NCBI GenBank assembly: GCA_016185425.1
Contig: JACPNQ010000024.1
Coordinates: 186,001-250,000, forward strand
DNA from: Acidobacteriota bacterium
GTDB taxonomy: Bacteria > Acidobacteriota > Terriglobia > Bryobacterales > Bryobacteraceae
DNA length: 64,000 bases
Direction of reading: 5' to 3'
The notes under the pieces were generated by a model that saw only the letters and a list, made by a program, of their open reading frames with translations, ran no database searches and had not been told where the DNA came from. Of the stretch, positions 18,256-26,640 are shown piece after piece. Numbering within the stretch: position 1 is the stretch's first letter; every line of letters starts with the position of its first letter. Made by a program: the position numbers and the translations under genes.

Positions 18256-20246
18256 ACTCTCCGGATGATCATCATCGTCATGTCGTCGGCCGAATCCGGA
18301 GCGAACGTCCAGTGCTTCACCGCCTCAAACACCTCGCTCAGGATCTCCTCGTTGCTTTTCGATACAACGCGCTGCACGGTTTCGATCAGCCGCTCCTCGC
18401 CGAACATCTCCTCGTACTCATTTTCCGGCTCTGTGATTCCGTCCGTATAGAGTAGCAACAGATCGCCCTTTTCGAGTGTGATGCGGCTGGCATCGTACTT
18501 CGCGAACGGAAACACACCGACCACCATCCCATTCACGTCCAGCCTGTGCACCTCGCTGCCGCGCAGCAGGATTGGCGGCAAGTGGCCGGCATTCGTTGAC
18601 ACCAGCTCGCCCGTGCGCTCATCGTAGACCGAGAAGAAAAACGTGGCGTACTTCTCCGTCGTGGTGTTTGCTTCCAGGTGCTTGTTGATTTGCGACACCA
18701 TCGTCGCTGTACAGACGCCGGCCGCCCTCTCCTGCGCCGACCGCAGTTGCGCGCGCATGGCGGACTGCACGTTCGCCATCAGCAGCGCGGCGCTGATCCC
18801 TTTGCCCGCCACGTCGCCGATAGCGATGGCGCAGCGATGCGCGTCGATCTTTTGATAGTCGTAATAGTCGCCGGAGACGCTCTTGGCGGGGTTGACCATC
18901 GCCGTAATCTGCAGTCCTTCCACGTGCGGCACGGTGCGCGGATAGAGCTGCTCCTGCACTTCCTTTGCGATGTCGAGATCGGCCTGTAATCGTTCCTTCT
19001 CTTTGGCCACCTTGAGCAGGCGGTCCAGATTCTCGATCATCGTGTTGTAGCTTTGGCTAAGGTCGGCGAGCTGGTCGGACCCCTTCACCGGGATGCGATA
19101 GCTGAAGTCCCCGGCCTGTACTCGTTCGGTGCTTTCGTAGAGATAGTGGACGGCCCGCGTCATCGTGCGCGTGATGGAGATGCCGATCACCAGCGAGATG
19201 AGCTCCACGATCAGAAACATGATGGCGAACAGATAGAGGCCGTAAATCAACCAGGGCTGGTCCCAATCCGCCTTCTGCGAGAAGATGACACGGAACACTT
19301 GCGAAATTCGCGTATGCACACCGAGTACGGCCTTCCCCTCTTTGGACGGATGGTCCCAGACAAAGACGCCGATTGGCATTCCCCACAGGATTTGAAAATC
19401 GAGGAGATTAATCGATGGCGCGACGGCGCGTGAAGAGAAGAAGTCCGCATTCGGATTGGCCGGCTCCTCGTGCAAACGCATCCGGACGCGCCCCTCCGAC
19501 TCATCGCTGATAAGGTCAACCAGCGTAATCTCGCCAAGGTTCGGAACCAGCTTCTGGAGATAGCGCTTCCGGATAGGAACAAGCAGCGTTACTTGCCGGT
19601 CTCCGTTGTGCATGTGCACGCCGGAATAGAGCAGGCCGTCTTTCAAAACCGCGCTCGATAGATCCTCGCTGGCCGTTGCCGGATGTTGTAGTTTCGAACT
19701 CTCCGGGTACCGGAACTTGTCCGCGCGCCCGTTGCTGAGGACGATTTCGATATCGGGAAATTGCGAAGACAGGAACTCTATCAGCCGCGACGGCTGGGTT
19801 GCCCCGGCGTCATTGGTTGCCCGCAACATTGCGGACGCGCTCGTGTGCAGCGAGTCGAGATCCTTCAGGAACTCCTGCGTAACCAGGTAGACGGCCACCT
19901 GGCCAGCCAGTGCCCACGCCCCTAACACGCCAAGTATTCCCAGCAGCAGAACCGGCACCACCGCGATGAACACGTAGCTCATCAACAGCCGGTTCCGCAG
20001 CCGCCAGATCGCACGCCGCACCAGGCGCCGAATCCATCGGAACGCAGTCCACGTCCCGGCGACGAAGAGCGCCATGGATGTAACAGGCACGAGAGCCGAG
20101 CCCGGCATCACGTTCGACACGACGATGGCGGCGGCCAGCAACGCGAGGGTCGTGATCTCCAACTTCCCCAGCACCTCTCGCCAGGAGAAGGGCGGCCGCG
20201 GCGGAGCGCCGCCAATCAGCTTCATCTTGGAATCGGCCGATTTCAC
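18252..20246 (-). CDS. Membrane sensor with HAMP and SpoIIE-type PP2C phosphatase
   Basis: A 664-residue protein. Helices at about 31-68 and 90-115 are followed by an extracytoplasmic region (about 130-330), another helix (about 335-358, WLIYGLYLFAIMFLIVELISL), a HAMP domain (about 355-410), a short linker helix and a PP2C/SpoIIE domain (about 440-664). Catalytic-domain motifs are SGDYYDYQKID, AIAIGDVAGKGISAALLM, STNAGHLPP and LLLYTDGITEPEN, which retain the metal-binding aspartates. Such RsbU-like phosphatases usually act on anti-sigma-antagonist proteins in partner-switching. No anti-sigma partner is in this window. Overlaps on both sides are 4 bases. Confidence 0.9.
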   Translation of the reverse strand: MKSADSKMKLIGGAPPRPPFSWREVLGKLEITTLALLAAAIVVSNVMPGSALVPVTSMALFVAGTWTAFRWIRRLVRRAIWRLRNRLLMSYVFIAVVPVLLLGILGVLGAWALAGQVAVYLVTQEFLKDLDSLHTSASAMLRATNDAGATQPSRLIEFLSSQFPDIEIVLSNGRADKFRYPESSKLQHPATASEDLSSAVLKDGLLYSGVHMHNGDRQVTLLVPIRKRYLQKLVPNLGEITLVDLISDESEGRVRMRLHEEPANPNADFFSSRAVAPSINLLDFQILWGMPIGVFVWDHPSKEGKAVLGVHTRISQVFRVIFSQKADWDQPWLIYGLYLFAIMFLIVELISLVIGISITRTMTRAVHYLYESTERVQAGDFSYRIPVKGSDQLADLSQSYNTMIENLDRLLKVAKEKERLQADLDIAKEVQEQLYPRTVPHVEGLQITAMVNPAKSVSGDYYDYQKIDAHRCAIAIGDVAGKGISAALLMANVQSAMRAQLRSAQERAAGVCTATMVSQINKHLEANTTTEKYATFFFSVYDERTGELVSTNAGHLPPILLRGSEVHRLDVNGMVVGVFPFAKYDASRITLEKGDLLLLYTDGITEPENEYEEMFGEERLIETVQRVVSKSNEEILSEVFEAVKHWTFAPDSADDMTMMIIRRV

Positions 20247-21028
20247 TCGTTCCGCGTATGGGCGATGCCGGGCGCGACGTCCGGTTCGGCCATCTCCTCT
20301 GGCGTCAGGTACAGCCGCGTCAACCCCTCTCGCAGCAATGCAAATGCCGTGTCGGGATCGTCGGCGAATTGGAAGATATTCAGGTCTTCAGGCGAGATCA
20401 TCCCATGCTTCGCCAGCGCCTCGAAGTTGAAAATCTCCTTCCAGAACGCGCTGCCGTAAAGAATGACTATCATCTCCTTGTGCAGCTTGCGCGTCTGCAC
20501 CAGCGTCAGAATCTCGAACAATTCGTCCATCGTGCCAAAGCCGCCCGGAAACACAACCAGCGCCTTTGCCAGGTAGGCAAACCAGAATTTGCGCAGGAAG
20601 AAGTAGCCGAACTCCAGCGATAGATCCGGCGAGATAAACAGGTTCGGCGTCTGCTCAAACGGCAACCGGATGTTCAGTCCGATCGTCTTTCCGCCGGCCT
20701 CGGTCGCGCCTCGATTTGCCGCCTCCATGATGCCCGGTCCGCCCCCCGTCGATACCACGAATCTGCGCGTGCTGTGCGGCAGCGCATCGCTCCATGATGT
20801 CACCTTGTTGGCCAATAGCCTCGCGCCTTCGTAATACTCGTTCAGCGGCCCGTCTTCCGTGATACGCGCCGAGCCGAAGAATGCCACCGTGTCGCGAATG
20901 CGGTGTTTGCGGAACACGCCGAGCGGCTTCAAATACTCGCTCAAAATGCGCACGCTCCGGGCTTCCGGCGAATGGAGGAACTGCTCGTCTTCAAACGCCA
21001 GTGGCGGACGGACCAATTTTTCGCTCAT
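20243..21028 (-). CDS. LOG-family protein (TIGR00730-like Rossmann fold)
   Basis: A 261-residue protein of the lysine-decarboxylase-like LOG family, many members of which release cytokinin-type bases from nucleoside monophosphates or act as nucleotide hydrolases. The signature VSTGGGPGIMEAANRGA and the second motif VVFPGGFGTMDELFEILTLVQTRK, including the catalytic Arg/Glu region, are intact. The ATG at 21028 overlaps the lpxD stop as ATGA; a longer frame to 21139 lacks family similarity. Its substrate here cannot be inferred; cytokinin production is not implied in a non-plant-associated context. Confidence 0.88.
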   Translation of the reverse strand: MSEKLVRPPLAFEDEQFLHSPEARSVRILSEYLKPLGVFRKHRIRDTVAFFGSARITEDGPLNEYYEGARLLANKVTSWSDALPHSTRRFVVSTGGGPGIMEAANRGATEAGGKTIGLNIRLPFEQTPNLFISPDLSLEFGYFFLRKFWFAYLAKALVVFPGGFGTMDELFEILTLVQTRKLHKEMIVILYGSAFWKEIFNFEALAKHGMISPEDLNIFQFADDPDTAFALLREGLTRLYLTPEEMAEPDVAPGIAHTRNE

Positions 21029-22062
21029 TTTTCTTGGCCCTCGGCGGGCATTTCCAACTCGGCCACTCGCTTTTCCAATTCTCGCATCGTCCGCAGCATT
21101 TCCGGCAGTTTTTGGAACGCCGTGATCGCCCGCAGCCACACGCGCGCGTCAAACGCCGGCGAGCCAGACATCACCGCACCCGCGGGTACGTCGCCGCCGA
21201 TTCCGCTCTGCGCGTAGATCACCGCGTTGTCGTTGATCGTCAAATGCCCGCTGATGCCCACCTGCCCGGCCAGCAGCACATTCTTCTTCAATATCGAACT
21301 GCCTGCCAGACCCACCTGCGAACAGATGATGTTGTCCTCACCGATCACGCTCGCGTGGCCTACTTGTACCAGGTTGTCGATCTTCGCGCCGCGTTCCACT
21401 CGCGTCTCGCCTATCGTCGCGCGGTCGATCGCCGTTAGCGACTGGATCTCCACGTCGTCCTCAATCACCGCAATGCCGGATTGGACGATCTTGTAGTGCG
21501 TTCCCTGCTTTGTCTTTGCGAAGCCGAAACCGTCGCCGCCGACCACTACAGCGTTCTGCAGAATAACCCGGTGGCCCACGCGGCAAAACTCGCGAACCGT
21601 CGAATGCGCGTGTGCCAGGAAATCGTCGCCGATCCCGGCGCCCTCATAGATCACCGCGTGCGGATACAACGTACACCGCGCGCCGATCTTCACCCGCGGC
21701 CCGACATAGGCGAACGGCGCAATCGACGCGTCCGGTCCTATCTCCGCCGTCCCATCGACGTACGCCAGCGGATGAATACCTGGCTCCGGACGCGGCGGTT
21801 GATAAAAGAATTCCAGCGCGCGCGCGAAATCGTGATACGGATTCGCGCTCACCAGCGACGCAATCGGCAGTCCGTCCAGCGGCTCCGCGACAAGAATTGC
21901 CGATGCCTTCGTGTGCTTCACTTTCGGAGCGTATTTGGGGTTTGCGAGGAACGTCAACTGCCCCGGACCGGCGTGCTCCATGCCCGCCACTCCGTGAATT
22001 TCCATCTCCGCATCGCCATGCAGGGCCGCTCCCAGCCGCTGCGCTAGTTCGCCAAGTCTCAT
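21025..22062 (-). CDS. lpxD: UDP-3-O-(3-hydroxyacyl)glucosamine N-acyltransferase
   Basis: LpxD adds the N-linked hydroxyacyl chain from acyl-ACP in the third step of lipid A synthesis. The 345-residue protein has the N-terminal uridine-binding domain (about 1-95, HGVAGMEHAGPGQLTFLANPKY), a long left-handed beta helix of hexapeptide repeats (about 100-310, for example AEIGPDASIAPFAYVGPRVKIG), and a helical C-terminus. The catalytic region GGDGFGFA and NLVQVGHAS (catalytic His) are present. This shows an LPS-bearing outer membrane. It heads a six-gene overlapping operon. The start lies only 17 bases from a divergent gene. Confidence 0.95.
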   Translation of the reverse strand: MRLGELAQRLGAALHGDAEMEIHGVAGMEHAGPGQLTFLANPKYAPKVKHTKASAILVAEPLDGLPIASLVSANPYHDFARALEFFYQPPRPEPGIHPLAYVDGTAEIGPDASIAPFAYVGPRVKIGARCTLYPHAVIYEGAGIGDDFLAHAHSTVREFCRVGHRVILQNAVVVGGDGFGFAKTKQGTHYKIVQSGIAVIEDDVEIQSLTAIDRATIGETRVERGAKIDNLVQVGHASVIGEDNIICSQVGLAGSSILKKNVLLAGQVGISGHLTINDNAVIYAQSGIGGDVPAGAVMSGSPAFDARVWLRAITAFQKLPEMLRTMRELEKRVAELEMPAEGQEK

Positions 22063-22079
22063 CTGAGTACACTGTTAGT
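22063..22079. promoter_or_regulatory. Very short divergent intergenic region with possible leaderless promoter
   Basis: Only 17 bases separate the start codons of lpxD (minus) and the barrel gene (plus). TACACT at 22068-22073 ends six bases before the plus-strand ATG, the distance expected between a -10 element and a transcription start, so the barrel mRNA may begin at its start codon. No Shine-Dalgarno is visible for either gene. CATACT (complement of 22077-22082) could serve lpxD. Both promoters must extend into the opposing coding regions. Confidence 0.35.
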
Positions 22080-24917
22080 ATGCGACACTCCACGCGGTGG
22101 CTCGCAGCTTGCGTACTGTCCGCCGCGGTCGCCTTGGGGTGGCAACAACCGCAGCGGCCACGAACGCAGCCGCCAAAGCCGCAATCGGAACTGGAAAGAG
22201 CGGTAGATGAGTTCAAGGTGCTTACGCGCGATCTCGGACTGCGGCCCGATGCGCCGGTGAAGCGGGCTCGCGGCGGCGCTTCCAGTCCGAGCTGGCATGG
22301 CCGTCTCTTCGAGAATTTCCGCAACGACAAATTGGACGCCACCCCCCATGAAGTCGTCCAGCGCGGCGGCTCCCGCAACCTTCTGCGACGCAATCAATTC
22401 GGCTTTAATTTCGGAGGGCCGGTCGTCATCCCAAAACTCTACGACGGATCCCGCAAGACGTTCTTTAACGTCTCCTACGAAGGCGTCCGCGAGCGCATCG
22501 GCCGCTCGTTTTTGAACACTGTCGCTATTCCGGAAGAACGCACCGGCAATTTTTCCAAAACCGTTGACAGTGCCGGTAACCCGCTGCCCGTCTACGATCC
22601 TCAATCGACGCGTCCGAACCCAAGCTTCAACCCCGCCAGTCCTGTTACGGAAGGAAACCTCCAGTACCTCCGCGATCCCTTTCCGGACAATCGCATCGCC
22701 GCGAATCGTTTGGATCCTGTGGCCGTCAAGGCGGTGAGCTACTACCCGCTGCCGAACTCCAACGCCGGCCCGTTCTATCGCAACAACTATTTTGTCTTCT
22801 CACCCGAAACCAATCACGCCAATGGGATGATCCTCAAGCTCGATCACTCTCTCACCGAGCGCCAGCGGCTCACTTTCAACGGATCGTTTACCAACGGCAA
22901 AGCCGTCGCTCCACGTTATTTCGACACCATCGCCGATTCCAACAGCAACGACCGCGATTTTAATGCGCGGCGCGCGGCCTTGGACTGGACGTTTACAAAA
23001 AGCGCCGCCACGATTCATACTTTATCCGCCGATGTGCAATCCGACCGCAGCGTGGCAGGCCGCGATGGCCAGCAGAACGCGCTTGCGGCCATCGGCCTTG
23101 GCGGTCCATTGCGTGATGCCTTTCCCGTCTTCCGCTATTCCGGCTATCTCGGTATGGGCCGCAACAACCCGCTCTCGGTCGGCTCGCATAACTATTTCTA
23201 CTTCACCGGGGCCTTCTCCACGCGGCGCGGCAAACATCGCCTGCGCGCCAGCGGGCAGTATCGCCGCTATCAGGTCAACGCCTATCTTCCTGAAAATCCC
23301 GCGGGCGCCTTTCAATTCGGCTCGTCCATTACCAGTCTTCCGGGCATCGTGAACACGGGCCATCCGTGGGCCGGCTTCCTGCTTGGTTTATCGGAGTCGG
23401 CTTCGGCCACGGTCGTGGATAACCCCTCTTACTGGCGCGGGCGTTATTTCCGCCTGCAAGCTTCCGACAGCTACGAGTACTCGAAGAACCTCACGTTCAG
23501 CGTCACCTTCGCGACGGAAGTCTCTCCGCCACGCGTCGAAAAGTACGACCGTTTCGCCTCCGTCAGCCTCGACGCGATGAACCCGTTTAACAATCACCCC
23601 GGCGCATTGGTTTTCGCCAACCGCGATGGCCGCGGCCGCTCCCTCCAGCCGGCGCGCATTCGCCCGGAGACCAGCTTCGGTCTTGCCTGGAATCCGCGCG
23701 GCAATGCGAAGAGCGTCGTCCGCTTGAGCTACGGCCTCAGCTACAGCAGCGTTCCCATCTACACCACGCAGTGGGCCACCCAGGGCTTCGTCGGCATCCC
23801 CACGGTTATCTCGCCCAATATTCAGTTGCAGCCCGCCCTGCGCCTTGTCGATGGCTTTCCCGCGCTGCCGCGGCCGTTGCCCGATCTCCGTCCCGACGCC
23901 GGCAACTTCACCAACGCGGACCTCGTCGACGCGTCCGGCACTGTGCCCATGTATCAATCCGCCGGCCTCTCTTTCGAGCGCGAGCTCCCCGCCCAATTGA
24001 TCGTCGCCATAAATCTGGGCCACGCGCGCGGGCAGCATCTGTTCGTCTCCAACTCGGCCGCCAACCCGAACGCCATCCCGCTCTCGAATCTTGTCTACCG
24101 CGACGCGCTGAACAACGAGGCCTTCCGCCGCACGCTCCGGCCCTATCCGCAGTATCAACGATTCGACGTTTTCAGCTCCTGGCCCGCCGGCAACTACAAA
24201 CGCAACGCCGCCGTCTTCCGCATGGAAAAACGCTCCTCCAGCGGCCTCACACTCAACGCCACCTACGAGTTCTCCAAGCAGATGGACGACTACTCCGGTC
24301 CTTATGGCATCCAGGATTTCTATCATCGCCAGAACGAATGGGCGCTCACTTCGAGCAACAACCCGCACCGCCTTGCACTCAGCTTCGCCTACGAACTGCC
24401 CATCGGTTCCAAGAAGGCGCTGCTCACCTACAGCGATTGGCGGCGGCACTTTGTCGACGGCTGGTCCATCAGCGGTATCACTTCCGTTTCCAGCGGCGAG
24501 CCGCTCGCGCTGCGTCCGCAGTTCAACAACACCGGCGGCCTTGTCGACTCGTTGCGCGTAAACCTCGTTCCTGGCGTCGATCCCAACGTTCCCGATCAGG
24601 GTCCCGGCCTCTGGTTCAACCCCGCCGCCTTTGAGCAACCCGCCGACTTTACACTTGGCAACGGCCCGCGCACCCACCCGCACATTCTTACGCCCGGCGG
24701 CCAAAACCACGACCTCTCCGTCACCAAGCGCTTCGCCGTCACAACGGAAAGCGTCGTCGAGCTCACCGCCACCGGCTTCAACTTCACGAACACCGGCAAC
24801 TGGGCCGATCCCGATACGATGATCGGCCCGGCCTCGGCGCCCAACGTTAACGCCGGCAAAATTATTGGCTCCCGTGGCGGCCGCGTAATTCAGGTAGGAA
24901 TGAGGTTGAGCTTCTGA
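22080..24917 (+). CDS. Plug-less Oar-like outer-membrane barrel protein
   Basis: About 945 residues. A signal peptide (WLAACVLSAAVALGW) is followed by a short proline-rich linker and a helical stretch (SELERAVDEFKVLTRDLGL), then the sequence enters directly at the point where Oar-like proteins switch from plug to barrel (LLRRNQFGFNFGGPVVIPKLYDGSRKTFF). The Cna-B domain and plug typical of the family are absent. The barrel is otherwise complete and ends QVGMRLSF. Without a plug it may be a passive pore or assembly scaffold rather than a TonB-gated transporter. The ATG at 22080 is chosen for the signal peptide. The stop overlaps the next start as TGATG. Confidence 0.8.
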   Translation: MRHSTRWLAACVLSAAVALGWQQPQRPRTQPPKPQSELERAVDEFKVLTRDLGLRPDAPVKRARGGASSPSWHGRLFENFRNDKLDATPHEVVQRGGSRNLLRRNQFGFNFGGPVVIPKLYDGSRKTFFNVSYEGVRERIGRSFLNTVAIPEERTGNFSKTVDSAGNPLPVYDPQSTRPNPSFNPASPVTEGNLQYLRDPFPDNRIAANRLDPVAVKAVSYYPLPNSNAGPFYRNNYFVFSPETNHANGMILKLDHSLTERQRLTFNGSFTNGKAVAPRYFDTIADSNSNDRDFNARRAALDWTFTKSAATIHTLSADVQSDRSVAGRDGQQNALAAIGLGGPLRDAFPVFRYSGYLGMGRNNPLSVGSHNYFYFTGAFSTRRGKHRLRASGQYRRYQVNAYLPENPAGAFQFGSSITSLPGIVNTGHPWAGFLLGLSESASATVVDNPSYWRGRYFRLQASDSYEYSKNLTFSVTFATEVSPPRVEKYDRFASVSLDAMNPFNNHPGALVFANRDGRGRSLQPARIRPETSFGLAWNPRGNAKSVVRLSYGLSYSSVPIYTTQWATQGFVGIPTVISPNIQLQPALRLVDGFPALPRPLPDLRPDAGNFTNADLVDASGTVPMYQSAGLSFERELPAQLIVAINLGHARGQHLFVSNSAANPNAIPLSNLVYRDALNNEAFRRTLRPYPQYQRFDVFSSWPAGNYKRNAAVFRMEKRSSSGLTLNATYEFSKQMDDYSGPYGIQDFYHRQNEWALTSSNNPHRLALSFAYELPIGSKKALLTYSDWRRHFVDGWSISGITSVSSGEPLALRPQFNNTGGLVDSLRVNLVPGVDPNVPDQGPGLWFNPAAFEQPADFTLGNGPRTHPHILTPGGQNHDLSVTKRFAVTTESVVELTATGFNFTNTGNWADPDTMIGPASAPNVNAGKIIGSRGGRVIQVGMRLSF

Positions 24918-25834
24918 TGCGTACCTTCCTGCTTGCGCTTCTCGTCCCGTGCCTTCTGTCCGCCGCGGAAGGGCGCCGGCCTCTGCGTACGCAACTGCGC
25001 GTCGCCGCCGCGGAGCAGGACCCGCCTCTCGATAGCGCCGCGTTCAAGGCAACACTCGACGGCAACCCCACAAAGGTGCTCCGCGTTCGCGGCCCAAAGG
25101 ACGACCTCATCCTTCTCATCGTCCTCGATCTCACAGGCGACCTTACACTCGTTGACGCGGCCCGCAACGCCCTCACCGAACGCATCGCCGCGCTGCCGAA
25201 AAACAACTGGGTGGCCGTGCTGAAGTCGCAGGACATTCTGCAAGTCATCCAGGATCCCTCGCCGGACCGCGATAGAGTCGCCGTCGCCATTCGCGACTAC
25301 GCCCCTACGGGCAAAGCAGGACTGCTCACCACAATCGAATCCGCCGCGTCGCTAGGCGACGGACTCCTCGGCCGCACCAACGTCCGTGTCGCCGTTCTCT
25401 ACGTCACCGACAGCAATATCTATAACTACCGCGAAGACTTTACCAATCCGGTCATCAACTCCAGCGACTCCCGCGACCTCAGCCGCCGCTTCCCGGATCA
25501 GCTCATCCGCGAAAAGATTCAGAAGCTATCCGACAGCCTCGCCGCTTCGGAAACACCGCTCTTTTTCGTTCACCTCAACTACTTCTCCGATCCCATCAAC
25601 GAAGCCTACCAGCGCGGTCTGATGCAGCTTGTCGAGGAGAGCGGCGGCGCCGGCGCGTTCTGCCGCAGCCGCGGTGAGATTCCCGACGCCGTGGAGAAAA
25701 TAGTTGCCGCGGCAGCCACGCACTGGAGCGTCGCCGTGGAGTTGCGTAGCGTCAAATCGCGTACGGCTACCGTCGATCTCTCTAACGGAGATCGCGACGT
25801 CCGTGCTCGTGCCAGATTTTCATTGAGAAAGTGA
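24917..25834 (+). CDS. Secreted VWFA-related protein with a degenerate metal site
   Basis: A 305-residue exported protein (signal MRTFLLALLVPCLLSAAEG). Residues about 70-270 fit a von Willebrand A fold of the acidobacterial VWFA-related group: a hydrophobic strand ILLIVLDLTGDLTLVDAARNALTERI at the MIDAS position, a central VRVAVLYVTDSN strand, and FVHLNYFSDP later. The MIDAS motif DxSxS reads DLTGD, so metal-dependent ligand binding may be weakened or altered. It overlaps the upstream barrel gene by one base and the downstream gene by 4, so the three are translationally coupled. Likely periplasmic or surface-bound; role unknown. Confidence 0.65.
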   Translation: MRTFLLALLVPCLLSAAEGRRPLRTQLRVAAAEQDPPLDSAAFKATLDGNPTKVLRVRGPKDDLILLIVLDLTGDLTLVDAARNALTERIAALPKNNWVAVLKSQDILQVIQDPSPDRDRVAVAIRDYAPTGKAGLLTTIESAASLGDGLLGRTNVRVAVLYVTDSNIYNYREDFTNPVINSSDSRDLSRRFPDQLIREKIQKLSDSLAASETPLFFVHLNYFSDPINEAYQRGLMQLVEESGGAGAFCRSRGEIPDAVEKIVAAAATHWSVAVELRSVKSRTATVDLSNGDRDVRARARFSLRK

Positions 25835-25842
25835 GGCCCCGT

Positions 25843-26637
25843 ATGCGCCCAGTCCTTCCCTACGTCTTGCTCATCCCGGCTGTGGCTGCCTCGTTCTTCT
25901 GGTGGCGTGCCGATCAGGGCCGCCGCGCCGCGCTGGATCGCGTAGCGCAACTGGAGGCCGCCCGCGCACAAAATCCCGGCGGCGCCGTACCCGCTCCGTC
26001 GCCCGGGATCTCCGCGGAGTCCTCGGCGGTTACCTCACAAACCCGCGTCGTCCGCGTACCCACGGGTTCCGATCCCGCCCCTTACATCAAAACCATCGAC
26101 GAGCTGCGCGAACAGGTCAGGGAGCTTTCGAAAGAGCTCAGTGTTGCGCGGGAAGACACCTCTCGCGCCGATGCCCGCGTCGCCGCCGAATCCGCGGAGT
26201 CGAAAAAGTTGAAAGAACAGATCGAAGACCTCCGCGAGAATATACAATCCGCACGCCGCCTCTCCGACGCGCTGCAGGTGGAGCTCCGCGCCAAGTCGGA
26301 ACGTCTGGTGAAATCCGAAGCCTCCGAAAAGCTCATGCAGGAGCGCGCGGCGCGCTCCGAAGGCGCCGCCGCCAAAGTCTCCTCCGGAGAAAGAGAACTT
26401 GAGGACCTCAACCGCCGCCGTGAGGCGTTCATGACGGCGATCCTCCGCCGCTTCCGCGAGGTGAACGATCTCTACCGCAACTTCACGCTGAATGCGCCCA
26501 CCCGCGACACGCCCATCGCGGGCCTGCAGGCGGGCGACCTCTCGCGCATCCAATCCGCCATTCAGCAGTCCGAGGACGATCTGCGCCAGTTGCAGGTGTT
26601 GAATGCCCGCATGGCACAGATCGCCCGCGCGAAGTAA
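25843..26637 (+). CDS. Single-pass membrane protein with a long coiled coil
   Basis: About 264 residues from the ATG at 25843 (a GTG at 25831 overlaps the previous stop and is an alternative start). One N-terminal helix (VLPYVLLIPAVAASFFWWRA) anchors the protein; about residues 20-80 are a linker rich in A, P, S and T; about 85-200 form an alpha-helical heptad-rich coiled coil (KTIDELREQVRELSKEL, SKKLKEQIEDLRENIQSAR). A second helical block (about 205-264) ends in short coiled-coil segments. No enzyme motif is seen. With its partners it may bridge the periplasm. The stop is 3 bases from the convergent Oar-like gene. Confidence 0.65.
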   Translation: MRPVLPYVLLIPAVAASFFWWRADQGRRAALDRVAQLEAARAQNPGGAVPAPSPGISAESSAVTSQTRVVRVPTGSDPAPYIKTIDELREQVRELSKELSVAREDTSRADARVAAESAESKKLKEQIEDLRENIQSARRLSDALQVELRAKSERLVKSEASEKLMQERAARSEGAAAKVSSGERELEDLNRRREAFMTAILRRFREVNDLYRNFTLNAPTRDTPIAGLQAGDLSRIQSAIQQSEDDLRQLQVLNARMAQIARAK

Positions 26638-26640
26638 GCG

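Noticed and set aside
20243..21028. LOG protein as a cytokinin-producing virulence gene
   Set aside because: The family is widespread in bacteria with other nucleotide roles, and nothing nearby suggests plant association.
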